Below, piece by piece: positions 1 through 7,022 of a stretch of 11,163 nucleotides of DNA. Every line of letters begins with the position of its first letter. Positions within the stretch are counted from its first letter, which is position 1. Position numbers and translations under genes: made by a program. The stretch comes from Bacteroidota bacterium (GTDB taxonomy: Bacteria; Bacteroidota; Bacteroidia; Bacteroidales; UBA1715), in the NCBI GenBank assembly GCA_029266015.1, contig JAJUFK010000059.1, forward strand, positions 1-11,163. The letters run 5' to 3'. Under the pieces are notes generated by a model. The model was given only the letters and a program-made list of their open reading frames with translations, was not told the origin of the DNA and did not search any database.

Positions 1-1
1 A

Positions 2-490
2 ATTATTTTTATTTCATCAAATAAAAACTATGCTATAGATGCATTTAATTATAATGCTATTGATTTCTTACTTAAACCTATTGAGTACCCTCGTTTTTTG
101 AAGAGTATCCAAAAAGTTAAAGATGCTCTGAAAGAACAATCAGCACAAATGAAACCGGAATCAGACAATGCGTATTTTTTTAAAAAGAAAAATGCGTATT
201 ATAAAGTCTTACAACAAGACATTATATGGATAGAAGCTCATGATAATTATTCAAAAATTATTACTTGTGATTCTGTTTATTTAACCAACAATACATTAAA
301 ATCTTTTGAAGACATGTTACCAAGTCATATGTTTATTAGAACTCATCGTAGTTTTATAATCAACAAAAGATATTTAAACCGTATTGAAGAAAATAGACTA
401 CATTTAGAATATAATGGAAAAACATCTTCTATACCATATAGTAAAATGTATAAAGACGTTATTTTTAATTCTTCTATTTCTTTTAAATAG
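2..490 (+). CDS. LytTR-family response regulator, 5' truncated by the window edge
   Basis: This is a transcription factor of a two-component system; its histidine kinase is not in the window. The frame is open from base 2, so the gene starts outside, and the TTG at 98 is internal. The first ~45 visible residues are the end of a receiver domain: FISS (the beta-4 Ser/Thr switch), then DFLLKP with the conserved beta-5 lysine at visible residue 25. The phosphoacceptor Asp is off the edge. Residues ~57-160 form a LytTR DNA-binding domain, with YFFKK, a WIEAHDNYS strand and FIRTHRSFIIN as its hallmarks. LytTR regulators normally bind pairs of short direct repeats in promoters and often control envelope or exopolysaccharide genes; no target can be named here. 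The gene ends in TAG, 57 bases before the SPOR gene, which has its own promoter, so the two need not be co-transcribed. Family assignment is firm. Confidence 0.93.
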   Translation: MIFISSNKNYAIDAFNYNAIDFLLKPIEYPRFLKSIQKVKDALKEQSAQMKPESDNAYFFKKKNAYYKVLQQDIIWIEAHDNYSKIITCDSVYLTNNTLKSFEDMLPSHMFIRTHRSFIINKRYLNRIEENRLHLEYNGKTSSIPYSKMYKDVIFNSSISFK

Positions 491-514
491 CTATTGAAAA
501 GGTTAACGCTATTT
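485..514 (+). terminator. possible weak terminator hairpin at the end of the response regulator gene
   Basis: AAATAGC (485-491) pairs perfectly with GCTATTT (508-514), leaving a 16-base loop, and Ts follow to 517. The TAG stop codon of the response regulator lies inside the left arm. The stem is only 7 bp with two G-C pairs, and the loop is large, so this is a weak candidate. It overlaps the promoter of the next gene. Confidence 0.3.
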
Positions 515-524
515 TTTATATTTG
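494..524 (+). promoter_or_regulatory. Bacteroidota-type sigma-ABfr promoter for the SPOR-domain gene
   Basis: A TTG (-33 box, 494-496) is followed by a 20-base spacer and TATATTTG (517-524), an exact match to the Bacteroidota -7 consensus TAnnTTTG. Transcription would begin a few bases downstream, leaving a short leader before the ATG at 548. It is the most complete promoter in the window, because both boxes are present at normal spacing. It also argues that the in-frame TTG at 494 is the -33 box and not a start codon. Confidence 0.72.
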
Positions 525-547
525 TAACAAACCTAAAATTAAAAACC

Positions 548-1483
548 ATGAATGATACTCCCGAAAATAAAGAAAATGAAAAAGAATCGGTTCAAAACGA
601 AAATATTCAACAAGAACCTATTGTATCACCCAAAAACAATGATGAATTAATCATTGAAATAGATGAAAAACAAAATATTGAACATAATGAATTAAATACT
701 TCTCCCTCAGAATCAATTTCGAATTATGCAAACGAAGAACTAGAACCGGAAAAACAGCAAATACAAGAACCTCAGAAAAAGGAAACCAAAGCAGAACGAA
801 TTGCTCGATTAAAACAAGCAAAACATAAGAAAAAAGAAGAACCTCAACAGGAAAAACTTTCAAGAGAAAACAATTCTAAAAGTAAAATCGGATTAATTCT
901 CATTGTTTCTTTATTTATTATAGTTTCAGCAGGAGCATATTTATTCGTAATAAACCCTTCGATTCTTGCTAAACAGTTTCCATCTTTAGTTGATAAAGGT
1001 ATTATCACTATAGAATCAGATACTACACATACAAATGAAACTCTAGCAAAAACAGATTCTACCGAAAATACTATAATAACAAAAGAAGAGATTGATACTC
1101 AGAATTCTTCATCGGTACCTGAAGAAGAAGTAGTAAAAACTATTACAAAAACATTAGAAAGCCAAACTCCTGTTAAGAAAAACACACAAAAAACAGACTC
1201 ACAACCTATTGATAGAGTTGTAACCAAAGGTAAACTTCAAACTCCTTGTTGGATTATAAGCTATTCAAGTATTTCAAACGAAGCTACTGCCATTAAAACA
1301 GTTGCAACTCTTTCTACTCAAGGCAAAAAATGTGGATATTATTGGATACCGGACTATGTTTCAAATGGACCAAAGCTATTTAAAGTATATATTGGACCAT
1401 ATAATACTAAAGATTCAGCATTAACTGATTTATCTCAAATAAAAGGAGAAGTAAGCGGAGCTTATGTTACTGAGGTAAAATAA
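548..1483 (+). CDS. SPOR-domain membrane protein
   Basis: The predicted protein is 311 residues. Residues 1-112 are highly charged, rich in Glu, Lys, Gln and Asn, and low in complexity (cytoplasmic). One transmembrane helix follows at ~114-136 (IGLILIVSLFIIVSAGAYLF). A Ser/Thr/Glu-rich linker spans ~150-230. A SPOR domain closes the protein at ~232-310 (CWIISYSS, KCGYYWIPDY, FKVYIGPY, GAYVTEV). SPOR domains bind glycan strands stripped of stem peptides and usually bring proteins to the division septum, so a periplasmic C-terminus is expected. The layout resembles FtsN/DedD-like or generic SPOR proteins, but there is no visible catalytic domain and I do not assign a symbol. The ATG at 548 is chosen over the in-frame TTG at 494 because a promoter lies between them. 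It converges with the methyltransferase gene, with 13 bases between the stop codons and no convincing terminator there. Confidence 0.88.
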   Translation: MNDTPENKENEKESVQNENIQQEPIVSPKNNDELIIEIDEKQNIEHNELNTSPSESISNYANEELEPEKQQIQEPQKKETKAERIARLKQAKHKKKEEPQQEKLSRENNSKSKIGLILIVSLFIIVSAGAYLFVINPSILAKQFPSLVDKGIITIESDTTHTNETLAKTDSTENTIITKEEIDTQNSSSVPEEEVVKTITKTLESQTPVKKNTQKTDSQPIDRVVTKGKLQTPCWIISYSSISNEATAIKTVATLSTQGKKCGYYWIPDYVSNGPKLFKVYIGPYNTKDSALTDLSQIKGEVSGAYVTEVK

Positions 1484-1496
1484 TGTAAATGTTACG

Positions 1497-2885
1497 TTAC
1501 AATATTGACCACATTTGATTTTGATGCACATTCATCTTTATACTCCATTCTTGTGGATATGGATTGTTTGCTCTATTACCAATATTCTTTACAAAACCTA
1601 TTGAAACACCTTTATAGGTTAGTTGTATCCATCCTTTAGACATATGAGAAATTTCAAGTGATTCTTTTTTAAAATATCGTAACGCAGTATATAAATCTAC
1701 CTCAAGTTTAGGCAATATAGTAGAATTAAAACTATTTGCAAAAGCTAAACCCGGTAATGGATTAAGCTTATGGCCCTGAATATGAACTAAAGGAATACCT
1801 GCATGGATTACATTACAATGCATATATATATCGAGTAAAAATTTTCGATAATCTTTTGCAAATGACCATATTATTCCTTTTTGTCGTTCATATACAATAC
1901 TTTGATAATTTTGAATTAAATTAGAAAAATGAAGACGATTTTTTTCGGGAATTATAGTTATATTTTTTGCTTGAGGGGTACGTTTTGGAGGTTCAAATTC
2001 TGTTCCATTATGCTTGCAAATTACAGAAATAGTAAATCCTTCTCCTTTTGTTTTATGAGGGAAAAACCTATAACATACTGCTCCTTTTTTTTCATGCTCA
2101 GTTATATTCCAATCTTGAAAAAAGGAAATTTGTTTACAAGTAGCACCGGTTTGTGCTATAAAATCGCTTACCACATCTTCATTTTCAATTTCATTGAATG
2201 TACAAGTACTATAAATAAGTATACCACCCGGAGCCAAAGTATTCCATACATCATGTAAAATTCGAGTTTGTCGTTTACTGCATAAATCAACATGTGACGG
2301 AGACCATTCTTGAATTGTGGAAACATCTTTACGAAACATTCCTTCGCCCGAACAAGGCGCATCTACAATTACTATATCAAAAAAACCTGATAAAAAATCA
2401 AAATCTTTAGGATCATTATTGGTAACAACACAATTTGACTTTCCCCATTTTATGATATTTTCCGATAGAATATGAGCTCTACTGCGTATTACTTCGTTTG
2501 CAACCAACAAACTGCCTCTTTGCAACAATGAAATAACATGAGTTGATTTACCACCCGGAGCTGCACAAACATCAAAAACTTTTACTGGTTTATATGTATA
2601 CGGAGCTACTATTTGTTCCAAAAACATTGAAGCAGCTTCTTGCACATAGTATGCTCCTGCATGAAATAATGGATCTAAAGTAAAAATAGGACGCTTAGGT
2701 AAATAATATCCATGACTGCACCATTGAACTTTTTCATAGGGTAACGTCTGTTGAATTTTATTTGGATTAACTCTAATAGAAACAGGTATTTCACTATTTG
2801 TAATTACACTATGTAATGCTTCAGAATCAGTTATATGATTAACTGCCTTACAAACATGCAATAAAGTAGCTTCTGAAGATTTCAT
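1497..2885 (-). CDS. RsmF-like rRNA (cytosine-C5) methyltransferase, NOL1/NOP2/Sun family
   Basis: This enzyme transfers a methyl group from S-adenosylmethionine to C5 of a cytosine in RNA, most likely 16S rRNA. The protein is 462 residues, close to E. coli RsmF (YebU). Visible motifs are the SAM-binding motif I DVCAAPGGKST (105-115), motif IV DAPCSGEGMFRK (175-186) with Cys178, and motif VI STCTFN with Cys228. In this family the motif VI Cys is the nucleophile and the motif IV Cys assists product release; both are present. AYYVQEAASMF (78-88) precedes the catalytic core as usual. The C-terminal part (~330-462) ends in GWIQLTYKG, GNRANNPYP and EWSIKM, as in the RsmF-type PUA-like RNA-binding region. 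The target base cannot be told from sequence. It lies 93 bases downstream of the ompA-like gene on the same strand and has a -7-like box of its own. Confidence 0.92.
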   Translation of the reverse strand: MKSSEATLLHVCKAVNHITDSEALHSVITNSEIPVSIRVNPNKIQQTLPYEKVQWCSHGYYLPKRPIFTLDPLFHAGAYYVQEAASMFLEQIVAPYTYKPVKVFDVCAAPGGKSTHVISLLQRGSLLVANEVIRSRAHILSENIIKWGKSNCVVTNNDPKDFDFLSGFFDIVIVDAPCSGEGMFRKDVSTIQEWSPSHVDLCSKRQTRILHDVWNTLAPGGILIYSTCTFNEIENEDVVSDFIAQTGATCKQISFFQDWNITEHEKKGAVCYRFFPHKTKGEGFTISVICKHNGTEFEPPKRTPQAKNITIIPEKNRLHFSNLIQNYQSIVYERQKGIIWSFAKDYRKFLLDIYMHCNVIHAGIPLVHIQGHKLNPLPGLAFANSFNSTILPKLEVDLYTALRYFKKESLEISHMSKGWIQLTYKGVSIGFVKNIGNRANNPYPQEWSIKMNVHQNQMWSIL

Positions 2886-2920
2886 TAAAAAATTACAAAT
2901 AATATGATTGTTTCTTTATA

Positions 2921-2928
2921 CAAATATA
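2921..2928 (-). promoter_or_regulatory. candidate -7 box upstream of the rRNA methyltransferase gene
   Basis: Read on the minus strand this is TATATTTG, an exact TAnnTTTG match, 35 bases before the ATG at 2885. The nearest TTG-like -33 element (2943-2945) is only 14 bases away, shorter than the usual ~19-21. In DNA this AT-rich a single box can occur by chance. Confidence 0.4.
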
Positions 2929-2964
2929 CTACATACTATTAGCAAAAAGAAACACAGTATAAAC

Positions 2965-2991
2965 TCAAAACAAAACATTTATTTGTTTTGA
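2965..2991 (-). terminator. hairpin with the ompA-like stop codon in its loop, possible terminator
   Basis: TCAAAACAAA (2965-2974) and TTTGTTTTGA (2982-2991) are perfect 10-base inverted arms around a 7-base loop. On the minus strand the hairpin begins in the last codons of the lipoprotein gene, and the stop codon (2979-2981) sits in the loop. A T-rich stretch follows, but not a clean U-tract. The stem has only two G-C pairs, so termination strength is uncertain. Confidence 0.42.
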
Positions 2992-3974
2992 ATTATATTA
3001 TATAATTCTTGCAAATCAGGCGTTAAAATAATTTCACTTCTTCTATTTTTAGCACGCCCTACGGTAGTATTCGAATTATCAATTGGAGAAAACTGACCTC
3101 TACCTGCAACAGTAATTCGTTTTCCATTGATTTTTGAATTATCAAGTAATATATATGATATTGCCAAAGCACGTTTAGTACTTAATTCCCAATTCAATTT
3201 TTCACCTCCTGTATTATCTGTATGTCCTTCAACTGTAATATTTATATCGGGATTTTGCTCCAACACCGTTGCTAATTTTTTCAGAGCCTCTTGTCCTTTT
3301 TCGCTTACATCACTTTTTCCTACTTTAAACAACAAAGCCTCATCTAATAACACATAAATTTTACCATCACGTTGTTCAATAGTAAGACCTTGACCTTCGA
3401 AACCAACTAAGGCTTTTTGAATTTTAGTTCGAAGAGCTACAACCGCAGAATCTTTACGACGGAGCAACTCTTCCATATCAGCAAGTTGTTTGTTTTTTAT
3501 AAGAATTTCATCATTTTTGATTCCTAATTCTTTACGAATTTTATCAAGAGCTTTTCGTTCTGTTTCTAAACTTAATTTTATAGAATCCAATGCATCCTCT
3601 CGCTTTTGAAGTATAGCACGAGCGGCTTGTAATTCTTCAAGCATTTTTCTACTCTCTAAAGCTGCTTGTTGCACTAATTTCGTTTGCTTTGCATTTAAAT
3701 TTTCGTTCAATTTTTTCAATTCAACATTTTCTAATGTTAAATTATTAATGGTTCTATTTTTAGATGCAGAATCAGCACGAAGAGCAACACTTTCACTTTC
3801 TAATTTTAGATGTCGTTCTCGCAATCCTATAAGTTCTTTTGTATTAGCGGCAAGTTCTAAACGCAGAGAATCCTGAATACTTGTACAATTATCTTGCAGA
3901 GCTTTATATTTTTTAGTACTAACACATGATGTTATTACGAATCCAACACAAACAAATAGAAATATTTTTTTCAT
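2979..3974 (-). CDS. OmpA/Pal-like outer-membrane lipoprotein with long coiled coil
   Basis: The 331-residue protein begins with a lipoprotein signal (MKKIFLFVCVGF) and a lipobox ending ITSC, so Cys17 would be lipidated. The residues after it, VSTKK, do not resemble the acidic surface-export signal of Bacteroidota, so a periplasm-facing outer-membrane anchor is likely. Residues ~25-188 are heptad-like, charged and Leu-rich, which indicates a long coiled coil. The OmpA C-terminal domain spans ~205-320: EGHTDNTG (249-256, Asp253), LSTKRA with Arg268, and NRRSEI (310-315). In this family that Asp and Arg hold the diaminopimelate of peptidoglycan, so the protein should tether the outer membrane to the wall. 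There is no beta-barrel. It sits 97 bases downstream of parE, with a possible promoter of its own. No symbol is given because true Pal is shorter and lacks this coiled coil. Confidence 0.9.
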   Translation of the reverse strand: MKKIFLFVCVGFVITSCVSTKKYKALQDNCTSIQDSLRLELAANTKELIGLRERHLKLESESVALRADSASKNRTINNLTLENVELKKLNENLNAKQTKLVQQAALESRKMLEELQAARAILQKREDALDSIKLSLETERKALDKIRKELGIKNDEILIKNKQLADMEELLRRKDSAVVALRTKIQKALVGFEGQGLTIEQRDGKIYVLLDEALLFKVGKSDVSEKGQEALKKLATVLEQNPDINITVEGHTDNTGGEKLNWELSTKRALAISYILLDNSKINGKRITVAGRGQFSPIDNSNTTVGRAKNRRSEIILTPDLQELYNIIQNK

Positions 3975-3995
3975 TGCAGTTTTTTTTTAGTTTCA

Positions 3996-4023
3996 CAAAA
4001 ATAACATTTAAAACACTAAACAA
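3996..4023 (-). promoter_or_regulatory. candidate promoter for the OmpA-like lipoprotein gene
   Basis: On the minus strand a TTG (4021-4023) is followed by a 17-base spacer and TATTTTTG (3996-4003), matching TAnnTTTG. The lipoprotein ATG lies 21 bases downstream of the box. The spacing is slightly short for the Bacteroidota consensus and the region is AT-rich, so this is a moderate candidate. Confidence 0.45.
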
Positions 4024-4071
4024 TACAGACTGTTAACATCTTTTAATAAATATTATTGTATAGCAGTTACT

Positions 4072-5910
4072 TTATTCTACCGGAACATCTTCTTCAATTC
4101 TTAAATTACTAATTATAAAATCTTGACGCTCTTGTGTGTTTTTCCCCATATAATATGTTAACAAATCACTGATTGCCATATCCTTACTCAATTTAACTGG
4201 TTCAAGTCGAATATCTTTTCCTATAAAATGACAGAATTCATCGGGAGAAATTTCACCTAATCCCTTGAATCGAGTAATCTCGGGATTTGGTTTTAATTCT
4301 TCAATTGCTTTCAATCGTTCTTCATCGCTATAGCAGTATCTTGTTTCTTTTTTATTACGAACTCTAAAAAGCGGTGTTTGCAATATAAAAACGTGACCTT
4401 TTTTGATTAAATCGGGAAAAAAATTCAAGAAAAAAGTAATTAATAACAATCGAATATGCATACCATCAACATCAGCATCGGTAGCAATTATAACATGCTT
4501 ATATCGTAAATTTTCGATATCTTCTTCAATATTAAGAGCTGCCTGTAATAAATTAAATTCTTCATTCTCATACACCACTTTTTTAGTTAACCCAAACGTA
4601 TTGAGAGGTTTTCCTCGCAAACTAAATACAGCTTGCGTATTAGCATTTCTTGATTTTGTAATTGACCCACTTGCCGAATCTCCTTCGGTTATAAAAATAC
4701 ACGTTTCGTTGCGCAATTCATGATTTGTATTGTAATGAACTCTACAGTCACGAAGTTTTCTGTTGTGCAAATTGGCTTTTTTTGCCATTTCTTTTGCTTT
4801 TTTTTGCACTCCCGACATAGCTTTACGTTCACGCTCCGACTCCTGTATTTTCTTGAGCAACGCGTCAGCAATTAATGGATTTTTATGTAAAAAATTATCA
4901 AGACGTTCTTTTAAAAAATCATTTATAAATTTATTAACACTCACGCCATTGGGTGCCATATCTTTGGACCCCAATTTTGTTTTGGTTTGTGATTCAAATA
5001 CAGGTTCTTCTACCTTTATACTTATAGCTGCAATTACACTCTGACGAATATCAACTCCCTCTAGATTTTTATTATAAAATTCTCGTATTGTTTTAACATA
5101 TGCTTCGCGAAACGCATTTAAATGTGTACCACCTTGAATTGTATTTTGTCCGTTTACAAAAGAATAATACATTTCGCCATATCTATTTTCATGGGTTATA
5201 GCAATCTCTATATCTTCTCCTTTCAAATGTATGGGGTCATAAAGGGCTTCACTACTTAAATTTTCTTGCAATAAATCAAGCAATCCGTTTTTTGAAATAA
5301 ATTTTTTACCATTCAACAAAATAGCAAGCCCGGCATTAAGGTATGTATAATTTTTGAGCATTTCCTCTACATACTCAAGCCTATAGGCAAAATTTGTAAA
5401 TATAGTATCATCAGGTCTAAATTTCACAAATACTCCATTGGGTTCTGTTGTTGCAGCTTCAGGTTCATTAGATAATACTGTACCTCTACTGTATTCTACT
5501 GTTTTAACAAATCCATCACGAAACGATTGAATAATAAAAGAAGACGACAAAGCATTTACAGCCTTCAATCCTACACCGTTTAATCCTACTGATTTTTTAA
5601 AAGCACCCGAATCATATTTGCCACCCGTATTTATTTTTGAACTTACATCAAGAACCTTCCCCAAAGGTATTCCTCTACCATAGTCACGAATAGCTACCGT
5701 ATGTTCAGAAATTTGAATATCAATGGTTTTACCATATCCCATCATATATTCATCAATAGAATTATCAAGAGATTCTTTTAATAAAATATATATACCATCA
5801 TCACTGGCAGAACCATCACCCAATTTACCTATATACATTCCCGGACGACGGCGAATATGCTCTTTCCAATCAAGGCTCTTTATACTTTCTTCGGTATATT
5901 CTACTGACAT
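4072..5910 (-). CDS. parE: DNA topoisomerase IV subunit B
   Basis: This is the ATPase and Toprim subunit of topoisomerase IV, which with ParC decatenates replicated chromosomes. From the ATG at 5910 the protein has 612 residues, normal for ParE. The GHKL ATPase shows ESLDNSIDEY (46-55, Mg-binding Asn50), DYGRGIP (76-82, Asp77) and the GLNGVGLKAVNALS lid (109-122). The transducer carries the K-loop motif QTKTKLGS (308-315). The Toprim domain has ITEGDSASG (407-415, Glu409), RGKPLN (432-437) and TDADVDG (477-483, Asp478/480/482). The opening SLDWKEHIRRRPGMYIGKLGDG region is typical of ParE rather than GyrB in Bacteroidota. The reading frame continues upstream to a TTG at 5976, but that 22-codon extension covers a promoter box and is not part of the family. 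parC is not adjacent downstream. The gene is divergent from parA. Confidence 0.95.
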   Translation of the reverse strand: MSVEYTEESIKSLDWKEHIRRRPGMYIGKLGDGSASDDGIYILLKESLDNSIDEYMMGYGKTIDIQISEHTVAIRDYGRGIPLGKVLDVSSKINTGGKYDSGAFKKSVGLNGVGLKAVNALSSSFIIQSFRDGFVKTVEYSRGTVLSNEPEAATTEPNGVFVKFRPDDTIFTNFAYRLEYVEEMLKNYTYLNAGLAILLNGKKFISKNGLLDLLQENLSSEALYDPIHLKGEDIEIAITHENRYGEMYYSFVNGQNTIQGGTHLNAFREAYVKTIREFYNKNLEGVDIRQSVIAAISIKVEEPVFESQTKTKLGSKDMAPNGVSVNKFINDFLKERLDNFLHKNPLIADALLKKIQESERERKAMSGVQKKAKEMAKKANLHNRKLRDCRVHYNTNHELRNETCIFITEGDSASGSITKSRNANTQAVFSLRGKPLNTFGLTKKVVYENEEFNLLQAALNIEEDIENLRYKHVIIATDADVDGMHIRLLLITFFLNFFPDLIKKGHVFILQTPLFRVRNKKETRYCYSDEERLKAIEELKPNPEITRFKGLGEISPDEFCHFIGKDIRLEPVKLSKDMAISDLLTYYMGKNTQERQDFIISNLRIEEDVPVE

Positions 5911-5933
5911 AGTTGCATTGTTTTTTGAACTAT

Positions 5934-5941
5934 CAAAAGTA
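5934..5941 (-). promoter_or_regulatory. candidate -7 box for parE
   Basis: On the minus strand this reads TACTTTTG, matching TAnnTTTG, 23 bases before the parE ATG at 5910. No -33 TTG is found at the expected distance, so support is partial. If it is real, the leader is short and the upstream TTG at 5976 cannot be the start. Confidence 0.4.
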
Positions 5942-5991
5942 CAGGTTTTACAACTGTTTTTTTTGCATTCATACAAGATAATATTATCAAA

Positions 5992-6096
5992 TTATTAACA
6001 GAAAAATGCATGTAAAAAAACAAACTGTACTATTTTTTTTTATACACTTCTAAAAAATTTAGCACAAGAAACAAAAAACTGCATTGCTGTTAATAA
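5992..6096. repeat. 10-base inverted repeat pair in the parE/parA spacer
   Basis: TTATTAACAG (5992-6001) and its exact reverse complement CTGTTAATAA (6087-6096) are 85 bases apart. TTATTAACA differs at two positions from the E. coli-type DnaA box TTATCCACA, in opposite orientations at the two sites. A related CTGTTAACA occurs at 4030-4038 upstream of the lipoprotein gene. The match is real in sequence; a function is only inferred, and AT-rich DNA yields such pairs by chance. Confidence 0.4.
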
Positions 6097-6192
6097 CTTT
6101 TTATCAATTAAAAATCAAGACATTAGAAGCAAATTGATGAATAAAAATGTGATATCAAAATATATGATAATTTTTAGAACTTGTATTTTTTG

Positions 6193-6200
6193 TATTTTTG
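6193..6200 (+). promoter_or_regulatory. candidate -7 box for the parA-parB-DUF5683 operon
   Basis: TATTTTTG matches TAnnTTTG and lies 27 bases before the parA ATG at 6228. A good -33 TTG at ~20 bases is missing, since only a T-rich stretch lies around 6171-6175. The box includes the in-frame TTG at 6198, which supports rejecting that codon as the start. Confidence 0.5.
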
Positions 6201-6227
6201 ACCATTCAAGCCATAAATAATAATAAA

Positions 6228-7022
6228 ATGGGTAAAGTAATAGCAATAGCAAATCAAAAAGGTGGTGTAGGTAAAACTACTACTGCAATAAATTTGGGTG
6301 CAAGTTTAGCAGTACTCGAATACAAAGTGTTAATTATTGATTTTGACCCTCAAGGTAATGCAACACAGGGAGTTGGTATAGATGACAAAACTATATCAAA
6401 AGGCATATATGAATGCATAGTTGGCAAAATTGATCCACGCACAGCTATATTACAAACCGAATTAGAAAAACTACACATTTTACCTGCTAATATTGATTTA
6501 GTTGGTGCTGAAATAGAAATGCTTAATCAAAGAGATAGAGAACTTGTGTTAAAACAAGCGATTGAACCTATTCGTAATGATTATGATTTTATACTTATTG
6601 ATTGTTCTCCATCACTTGGATTACTTACGGTTAATGCACTTACGGCAGCAGATTCAACCATTGTAACAGTACAATGCGAATATTTTGCTCTTGAAGGATT
6701 AGGTAAACTGCTAAACACTATAAAAATAATACAAACACGATTAAATCCGGCATTACATATTGAAGGATTTTTGCTAACCATGTACGATATACGACTTCGT
6801 TTAGCAAATCAAGTTGTTGAAGAACTCAAAACTCATTTTCAATCAATGGTATTTGAAACTCTTATTCAACGCAATGTTCGTTTGGGTGAGGCACCTAGTT
6901 TCGGTAAACCTGTAATTTTATACGATGCTAATTCTAACGGTTCAATTAATTATCTTAACTTTGCCAAAGAATTACTTATAAAAAATAATTTACCTGAAAT
7001 AAAAGAAGGCGTAGCAGTATGA
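6228..7022 (+). CDS. parA: chromosome-partitioning ATPase ParA (Soj type)
   Basis: ParA dimerises with ATP, binds nucleoid DNA nonspecifically and is released by ParB, which moves the origin regions apart. The 264-residue protein starts MGKVIAIANQ and has the deviant Walker A KGGVGKTT (11-18, signature Lys11 and Lys16), the Walker A' strand IIDFDPQGN (36-44, Asp40) and Walker B FILIDCSPS (121-129, Asp125). It has no N-terminal helix-turn-helix, so it is the short chromosomal type, not a plasmid P1-type autorepressor. The ATG at 6228 is chosen over the TTG at 6198 because the TTG lies in the promoter box and the ATG puts the P-loop at the usual distance. Its TGA overlaps the parB ATG in an ATGA, so translation is probably coupled. 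It is divergent from parE. Confidence 0.95.
   Translation: MGKVIAIANQKGGVGKTTTAINLGASLAVLEYKVLIIDFDPQGNATQGVGIDDKTISKGIYECIVGKIDPRTAILQTELEKLHILPANIDLVGAEIEMLNQRDRELVLKQAIEPIRNDYDFILIDCSPSLGLLTVNALTAADSTIVTVQCEYFALEGLGKLLNTIKIIQTRLNPALHIEGFLLTMYDIRLRLANQVVEELKTHFQSMVFETLIQRNVRLGEAPSFGKPVILYDANSNGSINYLNFAKELLIKNNLPEIKEGVAV

Larger units (their letters stand above)
5911..6227. other. divergent parE/parA intergenic region, 317 bases with no gene
   Basis: No convincing coding region is present, and the only open stretch is the doubtful TTG extension of parE (5911-5976). The spacer holds a -7 box for parE at its left edge, a -7 box for parA at its right edge, a 12-base palindrome (5977-5988), and a pair of 10-base inverted repeats (5992-6001 and 6087-6096). 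A small inverted repeat TATCA-7-TGATA (6153-6169) lies just upstream of the parA -7 box, where a repressor could act. Long A and T runs occur at 6016-6022, 6033-6041 and 6051-6056. No universal parS palindrome is visible here or elsewhere in the window. Confidence 0.7.

Noticed and set aside
98..490. A stand-alone 130-residue LytTR protein starting at TTG 98
   Set aside because: The frame is open upstream to base 2 and encodes the end of a receiver domain, so this is a truncated response regulator.
494..547. TTG start extending the SPOR protein by 18 residues
   Set aside because: The TTG is the -33 element and the -7 box lies inside the extension; the ATG at 548 has a suitable short leader.
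1484..1501. TGTAA/TTACA inverted repeat between the convergent SPOR and methyltransferase genes as a bidirectional terminator
   Set aside because: The stem is only 5 bp, AT-rich, and has no T tract on either side.
1929..2258. Open frames opposite the methyltransferase, parE and ABC-F genes
   Set aside because: They have no recognisable domains or start signals, and they lie wholly within well-supported genes on the other strand.
4045..4057. AATAA/TTATT hairpin after the parE stop as a terminator
   Set aside because: A 5-bp stem of A-T pairs with a 3-base loop, and As rather than Ts follow on the transcribed strand.
5911..5976. TTG-initiated N-terminal extension of ParE with a CxxxxCxxC cysteine pattern
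   Set aside because: It covers a -7 promoter box, uses TTG, and ParE proteins normally begin near the ATG at 5910. The cysteines are likely chance translation of spacer DNA.
6198..6227. TTG start extending ParA by 10 residues
   Set aside because: The codon lies in the TATTTTTG box, and the ATG at 6228 gives the canonical ParA N-terminus.
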